A stretch of DNA of 5,766 bases from Oscillospiraceae bacterium (GTDB lineage: Bacteria > Bacillota > Clostridia > Oscillospirales > Oscillospiraceae), in contig JAIEFH010000112.1 of the NCBI GenBank assembly GCA_029067025.1, positions 1-5,766 of the forward strand, read 5' to 3'. The notes below the pieces were generated by a model. That model saw only the letters and a list, made by a program, of their open reading frames with translations. It was not told the origin of the DNA and made no database searches. The position numbers and the translations under genes are program-made. The stretch's first letter is position 1. Every line of letters starts with the position of its first letter. Shown one piece after another: positions 1 through 5,753 of the stretch.

Positions 1-40
1 TCACCGGGTCGAAGCTGCCGGGATAGATGGCACGTCTCAT
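1..40 (-). CDS. coaD: Phosphopantetheine adenylyltransferase, N-terminal fragment
   Basis: Only the first 13 codons are inside the window; the gene continues past the left edge. The visible peptide is MRRAIYPGSFDPV. It matches the conserved N-terminus of CoaD, where the PGSFDPVT segment helps form the nucleotide-binding site of the nucleotidyltransferase fold. CoaD transfers AMP from ATP to 4'-phosphopantetheine, making dephospho-CoA in the cytoplasm (family knowledge). The ATG lies 3 bases after the rsmD stop. An AGGAGG site inside the last rsmD codons sits 9 bases upstream, which supports this start and suggests translational coupling. rsmD followed by coaD is a very common bacterial gene order, which strengthens the call. 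The other adenylyltransferases with a similar N-terminus usually differ in this motif, but the rest of the protein cannot be checked here. Confidence 0.9.
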   Translation of the reverse strand, partial: MRRAIYPGSFDPV

Positions 41-43
41 GGG

Positions 44-589
44 TCATGCCCTCCTGCGGTACAGGGTAAATTTGATTCTGCCATAGCGGTACTCCCTCCC
101 CTTTTCATAGGGGGCGGGGGGCTCGGGCAAGAGGCGGTCCGCCGGACTTTCGCATACTATTATACCATTTTCCACCACAATGTCAATTGCCGTGATGAGC
201 TCCAGCGCCCGCTCCAGATTCCCGGAGGCATAGGGCGGGTCCAGGAAGATGAGCCCATACTTCTCCCGGCAGCGGCTGAGGAAGGCGGCAAAGTCCTTTC
301 CGTGACAGGCGGAACGATCCTCAAAGCCGCAGTTTTTGATGTTCCGCTGAACCACCTTCAGCGCGGCGGGGGCGCTGTCCACAAAGTCGCAGAACACCGC
401 GCCCCGGGACAGGGCCTCAATGCCAAGCTGGCCGGTGCCCGCGAACAGATCCAGCACCCGCCTGCCCTCAATGTCAAACTGGATGGCGCTGAACAGCCCC
501 TCCTTCACCCTGGATGTGGTGGGGCGGGTATCCAGGCCGGGCAGCTCCTCCAAATGCCGCCCCTTGGCCAGACCTGTAATCACTCTCAT
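44..589 (-). CDS. rsmD: 16S rRNA (guanine(966)-N2)-methyltransferase RsmD
   Basis: This 181-residue protein has the usual RsmD length. RsmD methylates N2 of G966 (E. coli numbering) in 16S rRNA on the small ribosomal subunit, using S-adenosylmethionine (family knowledge). The sequence shows the family N-terminus (MRVITGLAKGR, then RPTTSRVKEGLFSAI at about 22-36). It also shows SAM-binding motif I at 45-61 (VLDLFAGTGQLGIEAL) and the catalytic DPPY motif of amino-methyltransferases at 117-120, within LIFLDPPY. The ATG at 589 overlaps the end of uvrC by 4 bases (ATGA arrangement), and an AAAGGA site lies about 9 bases upstream inside uvrC. The stop is 3 bases before coaD. Expression therefore probably depends on transcription and translation of uvrC. 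Nothing is truncated or missing. Another N2/N6 methyltransferase is unlikely given the N-terminus and the coaD neighbour. Confidence 0.95.
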   Translation of the reverse strand: MRVITGLAKGRHLEELPGLDTRPTTSRVKEGLFSAIQFDIEGRRVLDLFAGTGQLGIEALSRGAVFCDFVDSAPAALKVVQRNIKNCGFEDRSACHGKDFAAFLSRCREKYGLIFLDPPYASGNLERALELITAIDIVVENGIIVCESPADRLLPEPPAPYEKGREYRYGRIKFTLYRRRA

Positions 590-2433
590 GGCGTCTCGTC
601 CTTTCCCCGTGGATCATTTGGCTTGTGAAAATGGGCGTACACCGCCTGGGCGGTGTTTTTCGGCACAACGGCGGCCAGCTCGTCCAGCGTCGCCGCTTTG
701 ACGGCCTTTACGCTCTTGAACGCCTTCAAAAGCTGCGCTTTTCTGGTGGGGCCTACGCCGGGGATTTCATCCAGCGCCGAGCCCTTCAAATGGCTGGCCT
801 GCTGCTGGCGGTGGAACTCAATGGCAAAGCGGTGGGTCTCCTCCTGAATGCGGCCCACCATGGCAAACAGCGCCTGGTTGGCCTGGATGCCGATCTCCCG
901 GCCGTCCCCGGCCACCAGGGCCCGGGTGCGGTGGCGGTCGTCCTTCACCATGCCGTACACCGGGATGCCGTCCAGCCCCAGCTTCGCCATGGCCTCACAG
1001 GCCGCCTTCACCTGCCCCGCGCCGCCGTCCATCAGCAGCAGGTCGGGCTTGGCGGCAAATTTTTCATCTCCATCCAGATACCGCCGGAACCGGCGCTCCA
1101 CCACCTGCTCCATGGAGGCGTAGTCATCGGCGTGGGGCATATCCTTCAATTTGAAATGGCGGTAGTCCCGCTTCAGCGGCCTGCCGTCGATGTGGACGGT
1201 CATGGAGGCCACGATGTCCGAACTGCCCGTGTTGGAGATGTCAAACGCCTCGATCCTGTGGGGCGGTTCCTCCATCCCCAGCAGCGCCCCCAGCGCCTCG
1301 GTGAGCTTGGAGCGCCGCTCCTCCGCCGTGGTGGCCCGGAGCACCTCCTCGGCGGCGTTCTCATTGGCCAGCTTGACCAGCTCCATCTTGGCCCCCCGCT
1401 GGGGGGTGAGCACCTCAACCTTGCGGCCCACCGCCTCGGTGAGCATACGGGCCAGCTCCACCTGCTCGTCGATGTCGCAGGGCAGCAGGATCTGCCGGGG
1501 CAGCTGGCCGCGCCCGCTGTAATACTGGGCGGCCAGGGTGGACACGGTGGTCTGCTCATCCTCCATGGGAATGCCCAGCAGCTCCCAATCCTTGGCCGCC
1601 AGCTCCCCGCCGATATAATGAAGCACCACGAAGCAGCTCTTGGCTTCCCCCCGGTGGTAGCCCACCACGTCGGTGTCCGCCAGCGACCCGGCCACCGCCT
1701 TCTGCCGCTTGCTCAGCAATTGGATGGAACGGACGCGGTCCCGGAGCTGGGCGGCCTTCTCAAAGCGCAGCTCCTCCGCCGCCAGCTCCATCTCGGCGGT
1801 CAGCTCGTCCACCACCTCGTCCAGCCGTCCCTCCAGCAGCCGCACCGCCTGGTCGATGGAGCGCCCATACTGGGTCTGATCCATCTCGGGGCGGCAGTAG
1901 CCGTCGCATACCCCCATATGGAAGTTGAGGCAGGGCCGCTCTTTGCCAATATCTTTGGGGAACTTCCGGCGGCAGTTGGGCAGGCGCAGAGCCTGCCGCA
2001 AAGCGTCGATAATGCCCTGGCTGGCATTTCGGCTCCCGTAGGGGCCAAAGTAACGCGCCCCGTCGTCCTCCGCCCTGGTGGACAGCGAGAACCTGGGGTA
2101 ATCCCCGGTCGACAGGCGGATATAGGGATACCCCTTGTCGTCCTTGAGCAGGATATTGTACCGGGGCATATGGCGCTTGATGAGGGCGCACTCCAGCACC
2201 AGGGCCTCAAACTCCGACTGCGCCACGATGACGTCAAAGTGGTCGATCTGGCTGACCATGGCCCTGGTCTTTTCGTTGTGCCGGGACTGGTCCTGGAAGT
2301 ACTGGCTGACCCGGTTTTTCAGCGCCTTGGCCTTACCCACGTAGATGACCTCGCTGGCGGCGTTCTGCATGATATACACGCCGGGCTTCAGCGGCAGGGC
2401 GTGGGCCTTGTCCCGCAGTTCATCAAATGTCAA
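586..2433 (-). CDS. uvrC: Excinuclease ABC subunit C (UvrC)
   Basis: This full-length UvrC (615 residues) makes the two incisions, 3' then 5', around bulky DNA lesions after UvrA and UvrB load (family knowledge). The domains appear in order. The GIY-YIG nuclease is at about 15-93 (PGVY at 17-20, VIYVGK at 29-34, R41, likely catalytic E81). Cysteines C154, C168, C176 and C180 match the family iron-sulfur cluster pattern. The UvrB-binding UVR motif is at about 210-245 (LRFEKAAQLRD). The RNase H-like nuclease keeps D398 (FDIS), D469 (LLMDGG) and H534 (EETHRFAI). Tandem helix-hairpin-helix motifs lie at about 550-600 (IPGVGPTRKAQLL). All expected active-site residues are present, so the enzyme should be functional. 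The start is TTG, chosen because AGGAGG lies 8 bases upstream and MTFDELRDKA is a typical UvrC N-terminus. The gene heads the uvrC-rsmD-coaD run. No clear promoter is visible in front of it. Confidence 0.97.
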   Translation of the reverse strand: MTFDELRDKAHALPLKPGVYIMQNAASEVIYVGKAKALKNRVSQYFQDQSRHNEKTRAMVSQIDHFDVIVAQSEFEALVLECALIKRHMPRYNILLKDDKGYPYIRLSTGDYPRFSLSTRAEDDGARYFGPYGSRNASQGIIDALRQALRLPNCRRKFPKDIGKERPCLNFHMGVCDGYCRPEMDQTQYGRSIDQAVRLLEGRLDEVVDELTAEMELAAEELRFEKAAQLRDRVRSIQLLSKRQKAVAGSLADTDVVGYHRGEAKSCFVVLHYIGGELAAKDWELLGIPMEDEQTTVSTLAAQYYSGRGQLPRQILLPCDIDEQVELARMLTEAVGRKVEVLTPQRGAKMELVKLANENAAEEVLRATTAEERRSKLTEALGALLGMEEPPHRIEAFDISNTGSSDIVASMTVHIDGRPLKRDYRHFKLKDMPHADDYASMEQVVERRFRRYLDGDEKFAAKPDLLLMDGGAGQVKAACEAMAKLGLDGIPVYGMVKDDRHRTRALVAGDGREIGIQANQALFAMVGRIQEETHRFAIEFHRQQQASHLKGSALDEIPGVGPTRKAQLLKAFKSVKAVKAATLDELAAVVPKNTAQAVYAHFHKPNDPRGKDETP

Positions 2434-2441
2434 CGAGGTCG

Positions 2442-2447
2442 CCTCCT
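2442..2447 (-). promoter_or_regulatory. Ribosome binding site of uvrC
   Basis: AGGAGG on the minus strand lies 8 bases before the TTG at 2433-2431. No ATG or GTG in frame sits at a better distance, so this site decides the non-ATG start of uvrC. Confidence 0.85.
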
Positions 2448-2452
2448 ATCGT

Positions 2453-2605
2453 CGCGCTTCTTACCTGTCACGCTGCGCGGCCGGCTGGTCGCTCGGTCGC
2501 TTTCCCTCCGTCTCGGGCAAAACCCGGCCCCACTATGTGGGCCCTGGGCTTTTGCCCTCGCTCCGCTCCAAGCTCCCTCGCAGCCGCCCGCTCCGCGCTT
2601 CTTAC
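2453..2605. repeat. Structured GC-rich non-coding element with 12-bp direct repeats at its ends
   Basis: The same 12 bases, CGCGCTTCTTAC (plus strand), occur at 2453-2464 and 2594-2605 and bound about 129 bases between uvrC and the HPr terminator. The interior is very GC-rich, with purine/pyrimidine-skewed blocks on both sides of a central hairpin at 2515-2557. Short complementary segments also occur in the flanks (GCTGCG at 2472-2477 with CGCAGC at 2579-2584; GCGCGG at 2475-2480 with CCGCGC at 2593-2598). I see no coding pattern, no ribosome binding site for an internal gene and no tRNA-like cloverleaf. It looks like a small dispersed palindromic repeat or MITE-like insertion with duplicated ends (inference). 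It could equally be a structured leader of uvrC. Copy number cannot be judged from one window. Confidence 0.5.
2515..2557. repeat. Long imperfect hairpin (inverted repeat)
   Basis: GGGCAAAA at 2515-2522 pairs with TTTTGCCC at 2550-2557. CCC at 2523-2525 pairs with GGG at 2546-2548. GGCC(C)CAC at 2526-2533 pairs with GTGGGCC at 2537-2543. The result is about 18 base pairs with two single-base bulges and a 3-base loop (TAT). Neither strand has a T-run after the stem, so it is not an ordinary intrinsic terminator. It is the core of the surrounding element. Confidence 0.75.
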
Positions 2606-2635
2606 AAAAAAAGCGCCGCTTTTCGCGGCGCTTTT
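2606..2635 (-). terminator. Intrinsic terminator of the HPr gene
   Basis: On the minus strand an 11-bp perfect stem (AAAAGCGCCGC paired with GCGGCGCTTTT) encloses a 5-base loop (GAAAA). The transcript's U-run is seven T in the DNA, with the run at 2612-2606. It begins 15 bases after the HPr stop codon, as expected for a rho-independent terminator. On the plus strand only four T follow the stem and no gene needs ending there, so I assign it to the minus strand. Confidence 0.93.
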
Positions 2636-2650
2636 CATGATGACTTGCTA

Positions 2651-2914
2651 TTACTCGGCAAACTCAGAATTGATGAGCTCCACCAGAGCGTTGATGGCAG
2701 CCTCCTCATCGGGGCCGTCGGCAATGAGGTTGATGGCCGTGCCCTTCACGATGCCAAGGGACAGAACGCCCAGCAGGCTCTTGGCATTGACGCGGCGGTC
2801 ATCCTTCTCCACCCAGATGGAGCTTTTGAACTCGTTGGCCTTCTGAATAAAAAACGTAGCCGGACGGGCGTGCAGACCGACCTGGTTGTTTACCGTAGTC
2901 TCTTTCATGAACAT
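2651..2914 (-). CDS. ptsH: HPr family phosphocarrier protein
   Basis: HPr accepts phosphate from PEP via Enzyme I on a histidine and passes it to the EIIA units of sugar transporters. In Firmicutes, HPr kinase phosphorylates a serine to make the CcpA corepressor form (family knowledge). With the ATG at 2914 the protein is 87 residues, normal for HPr. The active site reads VGLHARPAT with H15 and R17, and the regulatory site reads VNAKSLLGVLSLG with S46, exactly at B. subtilis numbering. Both functions therefore look intact. GGAGGG lies 8 bases before this ATG. The ATG at 2908 would be 14 bases away and TTG at 2920 only 2, so both are less likely. It has its own promoter and terminator, with no Enzyme I or EII gene nearby. 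A Crh-like regulatory paralogue is disfavoured because H15 is kept. Confidence 0.93.
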   Translation of the reverse strand: MFMKETTVNNQVGLHARPATFFIQKANEFKSSIWVEKDDRRVNAKSLLGVLSLGIVKGTAINLIADGPDEEAAINALVELINSEFAE

Positions 2915-2922
2915 GAGCAATT

Positions 2923-2928
2923 CCCTCC
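2923..2928 (-). promoter_or_regulatory. Ribosome binding site deciding the HPr start
   Basis: GGAGGG on the minus strand is 8 bases before ATG 2914. This favours the 87-residue form over starts at 2908 (14 bases) and 2920 (2 bases). Confidence 0.75.
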
Positions 2929-3002
2929 ATCATAAAGCTCGGCCTCGGACACGGGCACGTCAGTTTGTCCCCCAGTCCGATCCAAATCTTTTTACCCTGA
3001 CT

Positions 3003-3031
3003 AGAATACCAAATTTCGCCCCTACCGTCAA
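3003..3031 (-). promoter_or_regulatory. Sigma-A-type promoter for the HPr gene
   Basis: On the minus strand TTGACG (3031-3026) and TATTCT (3008-3003) are separated by exactly 17 bases, close to the TTGACA/TATAAT consensus. Transcription should start near 2996, leaving a leader of about 80 bases before ATG 2914. The leader holds only a weak 5-bp inverted repeat (GGACA/TGTCC on both strands, at 2947-2951 and 2966-2970). I would not call that a regulatory element. Confidence 0.8.
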
Positions 3032-3153
3032 GAGTATTTTCACCAAATTCTTACTGTCATAGTCCATAACATTAAGTGCGAAAGAGCCAACAGACCCCTT
3101 TCAAACGTGTTTTTGGCAAAAAAATACCTGCGGAACGCGCTGAATTGTGGCTC
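3032..3153. other. Intergenic spacer between divergent promoters
   Basis: The whole gap between the HPr and ddl genes (2915-3237) exceeds 300 bases and is clearly richer in A and T than the surrounding genes. It holds two divergent promoters, two leaders and this middle section. No small reading frame here has a ribosome binding site, and I recognise no RNA family. The one structural feature is an 8-base inverted repeat, AAGAGCCA at 3082-3089 and TGGCTCTT at 3148-3155. Its right arm touches the ddl -35 box. It could be an operator but may be chance. Confidence 0.5.
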
Positions 3154-3182
3154 TTGTTTCCAACGGCGGGTTGTGGTATAAT
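3154..3182 (+). promoter_or_regulatory. Sigma-A-type promoter for ddl-murF
   Basis: TTGTTT (3154-3159) and a perfect TATAAT (3177-3182) are 17 bases apart. A TG one base before the -10 box (3174-3175) gives an extended -10. Transcription should start near 3189, leaving a leader of about 50 bases before the ddl ATG. Confidence 0.83.
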
Positions 3183-3237
3183 TTGCTTTCAAGCATAAAA
3201 TAGTGTAAAACTGGTGAATGATGCAAGGAGCGCTGCT

Positions 3238-4284
3238 ATGAAAATCGTTGTTTTGGCCGGCGGGCTCAGCCCGGAACGGAACGTGTCCCTGTCCAGCGGG
3301 TGCAAGGTGTGCGCCGCTTTGCGGGAACGGGGACATGAGGTCGCTTTCATTGATATGTATCTGGGGACACAGGAATCCCCGGCCGCCTTGTTTCACGCGC
3401 CCATTCCGGGGTCGCTGACGAAAATCGGACGTCAGGCGCCCGATTTGGAACAGGTAAAAGCCTCCCGCTCCCAGGGCGGCGACGGCCAGTTCGGGCCTGG
3501 GGTGCTGGCGCTGTGCCGGCTGGCGGACGTGGTCTTCCTTGCCCTCCACGGCGCCTGCGGCGAGGACGGCCGGGTACAGGCCGCGCTGGATCTGCTGGGC
3601 ATTCCCTACACCGGCGCGGGCTACCTGGGCAGCGCCATCGCCATGGACAAGGATCTGACCAAACGCATTGTGGCTCCGCTGGGGATCATCACCCCCAAGT
3701 GGGAGCTGGCGCGCTATACGGCGGACGACATCCCCGCCCTCACCGACCGCCTGGAGCTGCCCTGCGTGGTGAAGCCGGTGGCCTCCGGCTCGTCCATCGG
3801 CGTGTCCATCGTCCACGACAAAGAGGCGCTGTCCGCCGCGCTGACGGACAGCCTCGCCTTCGGCGGTATGTGCGTGGTGGAGCAGTACATAGCAGGCCGG
3901 GAGATTCAGGTGGGCATTCTGGAGGATCGCGCCCTCCCCTCCATCGAGATCATCCCCAAGGCCGGCTTCTATGACTACGAGAATAAGTACCAGCCCGGCG
4001 CGGCGGAGGAGATCACCCCCGCCCCCATCCCGGCAGAGTGGGAACAGCGGCTGGGCGAGGCGGCACTGACCGTGTTCCACGCCCTGGGCCTGTCGGTGTA
4101 CTCCCGGGCCGATTTTATCGTGACGGAGGACGGCACCCCCTGGTTCTTGGAGATCAATACCCTGCCCGGCATGACCCCCACCAGCCTGCTGCCCCAGGAG
4201 GCGGCGGCGGCGGGCATCGGCTACGGCGAGCTGTGCGAGCGCATCATTGAAGCATCCCTGATTGCCCGGAAGGCCGGAAAATAA
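3238..4284 (+). CDS. ddl: D-alanine--D-alanine ligase
   Basis: This 348-residue ATP-grasp ligase joins two D-alanines into the dipeptide that ends peptidoglycan stem peptides, in the cytoplasm (family knowledge). The N-terminal domain carries GGLSPERNVSL with E13, which contacts the first D-Ala, and LHGACGEDG at about 103-111. YTGAGYLGSAIAMDK (124-138) and KPVASGSSIGVS (179-190) are the substrate and ATP loops. The omega-loop YDYENKY (245-251) keeps the tyrosine typical of D-Ala-D-Ala ligases; a change there is linked to D-lactate specificity. R290, D292, E305 and N307 (SRADF, FLEINTLPGMT) form the metal and phosphate site. The ATG at 3238 has AAGGAG 7 bases upstream; an in-frame GTG at 3214 lacks such a site and is rejected. 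It is the first gene after the promoter, 33 bases ahead of murF. A vancomycin-type D-Lac or D-Ser ligase is unlikely. Confidence 0.96.
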   Translation: MKIVVLAGGLSPERNVSLSSGCKVCAALRERGHEVAFIDMYLGTQESPAALFHAPIPGSLTKIGRQAPDLEQVKASRSQGGDGQFGPGVLALCRLADVVFLALHGACGEDGRVQAALDLLGIPYTGAGYLGSAIAMDKDLTKRIVAPLGIITPKWELARYTADDIPALTDRLELPCVVKPVASGSSIGVSIVHDKEALSAALTDSLAFGGMCVVEQYIAGREIQVGILEDRALPSIEIIPKAGFYDYENKYQPGAAEEITPAPIPAEWEQRLGEAALTVFHALGLSVYSRADFIVTEDGTPWFLEINTLPGMTPTSLLPQEAAAAGIGYGELCERIIEASLIARKAGK

Positions 4285-4317
4285 ACGCCGCCGAGAGAGC
4301 GGGAGAGGAGCGCCATT

Positions 4318-5709
4318 ATGGAGGCACTGACACTGAGACAGCTTTTGGAAGCGGTAAACGGCACCCTGCTGGGAGATTTTAACGATTTGGACGCCACAGT
4401 GGCCGAGGTGAGCACAGACAGCCGGAACATCGCGCCCGGCTGCCTGTTTATCCCCCTGGAGGGGGAGCGGTTCGACGGCCACTCCTTTATCAATTCCTCC
4501 CTGGAAGCCGGGGCGGCGGGGTGCCTCACCGCACGGGAGCGGGAAAGCTACCTTCCCGGCAAATTCTACATCAAGGTGCGCTCCACCCAGCGCGCCCTGT
4601 GGGAGCTGGCGCAGTACTACAAAAAGCTGTTCCCCATTCCCTTCATCGCCATCACCGGCTCGGTGGGCAAGACCACCACCAAGGACATGGTGGCGGCTGT
4701 GCTGGGGGCGAAGTTCCGCGTCCACAAGACGGAGGGCAACTTCAACAACGACATCGGCGTGCCCCTCACCCTGCTCAAATTGGAACGGGATCATGAGGTG
4801 TGCGTGGTGGAGATGGGGATGGACCACGCCGGGGAGATCGACTACCTGGGCAGGCTGGTGGAGCCGGACATGGCGCTCATCACCAACATCGGCGACGCCC
4901 ACATTGAGAACCTGGGCAGCCGGGAGAACATTTTTAAGGCCAAATGCGAGATCTTCCCCCACTTGAAACAGGACGGCCTGGCCGTCCTCAACGGGGATGA
5001 TCCCATGCTGTCCACCCTGCGGGGCACGCTGCCCCAGCGCGCTGTGTTCGCGGGCAGCGGCGAGGGGCTGGACTACACCGCCTGCGACCTGAGCAGCGAT
5101 AACGTGGGCCACCTGAGCTGCCGGATCAAAACCCCCCGGAGCCAGTTCCAGGCGGACATCCCCGCCCTGGGCAGCCATATGATCTACCCCACCCTCATGG
5201 CCGCCGCCGTGGCCGAGGCGCTGGGTATGGCCCCTGACGAGATCGTCCGGGGCATCGGGGCATTCCTGCCCACCAAGATGCGCATGAACATCATCCGCTG
5301 CAAGGGCGACATCGTCATTTTAAACGACGCCTACAACGCCAACCCCCAGTCCATGCGGGCGGCCGCCGCCGTTTTGGGCGATTCCGGCCAGAAGCGCCGA
5401 AAGGTGGCGGTGGTGGGCGACATGAAGGAGCTGGGCGCCGGCAGTGAGCAGTTCCACCGGGCGGTGGGGGGCTGCTTCGCCCAGGCCGGAGCCGACCGGC
5501 TCATCGCCGTGGGTGATCTGGCCCGGTTTATGGCCCAGGGCGCGAAGGACGCGGGACTTTCCCAGGCGGACTATTTCCCCACCCTGGATGAAGCGAAAAA
5601 CGCCCTGTCCCGGGAGGTGCGCGCCGGGGCGACCATCCTGGTCAAGGCGTCCCGCTCCATGGCATTTGAGAAGATCGTGGACTACCTGCTGGCAAATGTG
5701 CCTCAGTGA
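4318..5709 (+). CDS. murF: UDP-N-acetylmuramoyl-tripeptide--D-alanyl-D-alanine ligase (MurF)
   Basis: MurF uses ATP to add D-Ala-D-Ala to the UDP-MurNAc-tripeptide, the last cytoplasmic step before MraY (family knowledge). The 463 residues match normal MurF length. The N-terminal substrate domain includes TDSRNIAPGCLFIPLEGERFDGH at about 33-55 (first part: TDSRNIAPGCLFIP). The central ATPase domain has the P-loop ITGSVGKTTTKD (112-123), NFNNDIGVPLTLL (141-153), E165 in EMGMDHAGEI, and H195 in GDAHIENLGS. K208 in FKAKCEIF is the expected carbamylated lysine. The C-terminal domain has DAYNANPQSM (337-346), VVGDMKELG (365-373) and LVKASRSM (441-448). DAYNANP and GDM-ELG favour MurF over MurE, MurC or MurD. 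GAGGAG lies 7 bases before the ATG. It follows ddl by 33 bases with no terminator between, so product and acceptor enzymes of the same dipeptide are made together. Confidence 0.96.
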   Translation: MEALTLRQLLEAVNGTLLGDFNDLDATVAEVSTDSRNIAPGCLFIPLEGERFDGHSFINSSLEAGAAGCLTARERESYLPGKFYIKVRSTQRALWELAQYYKKLFPIPFIAITGSVGKTTTKDMVAAVLGAKFRVHKTEGNFNNDIGVPLTLLKLERDHEVCVVEMGMDHAGEIDYLGRLVEPDMALITNIGDAHIENLGSRENIFKAKCEIFPHLKQDGLAVLNGDDPMLSTLRGTLPQRAVFAGSGEGLDYTACDLSSDNVGHLSCRIKTPRSQFQADIPALGSHMIYPTLMAAAVAEALGMAPDEIVRGIGAFLPTKMRMNIIRCKGDIVILNDAYNANPQSMRAAAAVLGDSGQKRRKVAVVGDMKELGAGSEQFHRAVGGCFAQAGADRLIAVGDLARFMAQGAKDAGLSQADYFPTLDEAKNALSREVRAGATILVKASRSMAFEKIVDYLLANVPQ

Positions 5710-5753
5710 GGAGGTCCACGCGGTTTCACGTATTTTTAGGAGAATAATTACCC

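Noticed and set aside
2606..2635. Plus-strand use of the HPr terminator
   Set aside because: The stem is symmetrical, but only four T follow it on the plus strand and no plus-strand gene lies upstream.
625..2640. A 671-codon open frame on the plus strand, antisense to uvrC
   Set aside because: It is the mirror of a high-GC gene whose codon bias suppresses stops on the opposite strand. The peptide is rich in H, G, L and Q without any domain, and uvrC on the other strand has every family motif.
2947..2970. Possible riboswitch or attenuator in the HPr leader
   Set aside because: There is only a 5-bp stem (GGACA/TGTCC) with a 14-base loop, no T-run and no match to a riboswitch family that I recognise.
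3214..3237. Upstream in-frame GTG start for ddl (8 extra residues)
   Set aside because: It has no ribosome binding site, and the AAGGAG lies between it and the ATG at 3238. The MKIVVLAGG start fits the family.
3238..4284. Vancomycin-resistance-type D-Ala-D-Lac or D-Ala-D-Ser ligase
   Set aside because: The omega-loop reads YDYENKY with the tyrosine of normal D-Ala-D-Ala ligases. The gene sits with murF, not with vanH/vanX or vanT-like genes.
3040..5178. A 712-codon open frame on the minus strand, antisense to ddl and murF
   Set aside because: This is the same composition effect. It runs through the divergent promoter region, has no recognisable domain, and opposes two genes with complete catalytic motifs.
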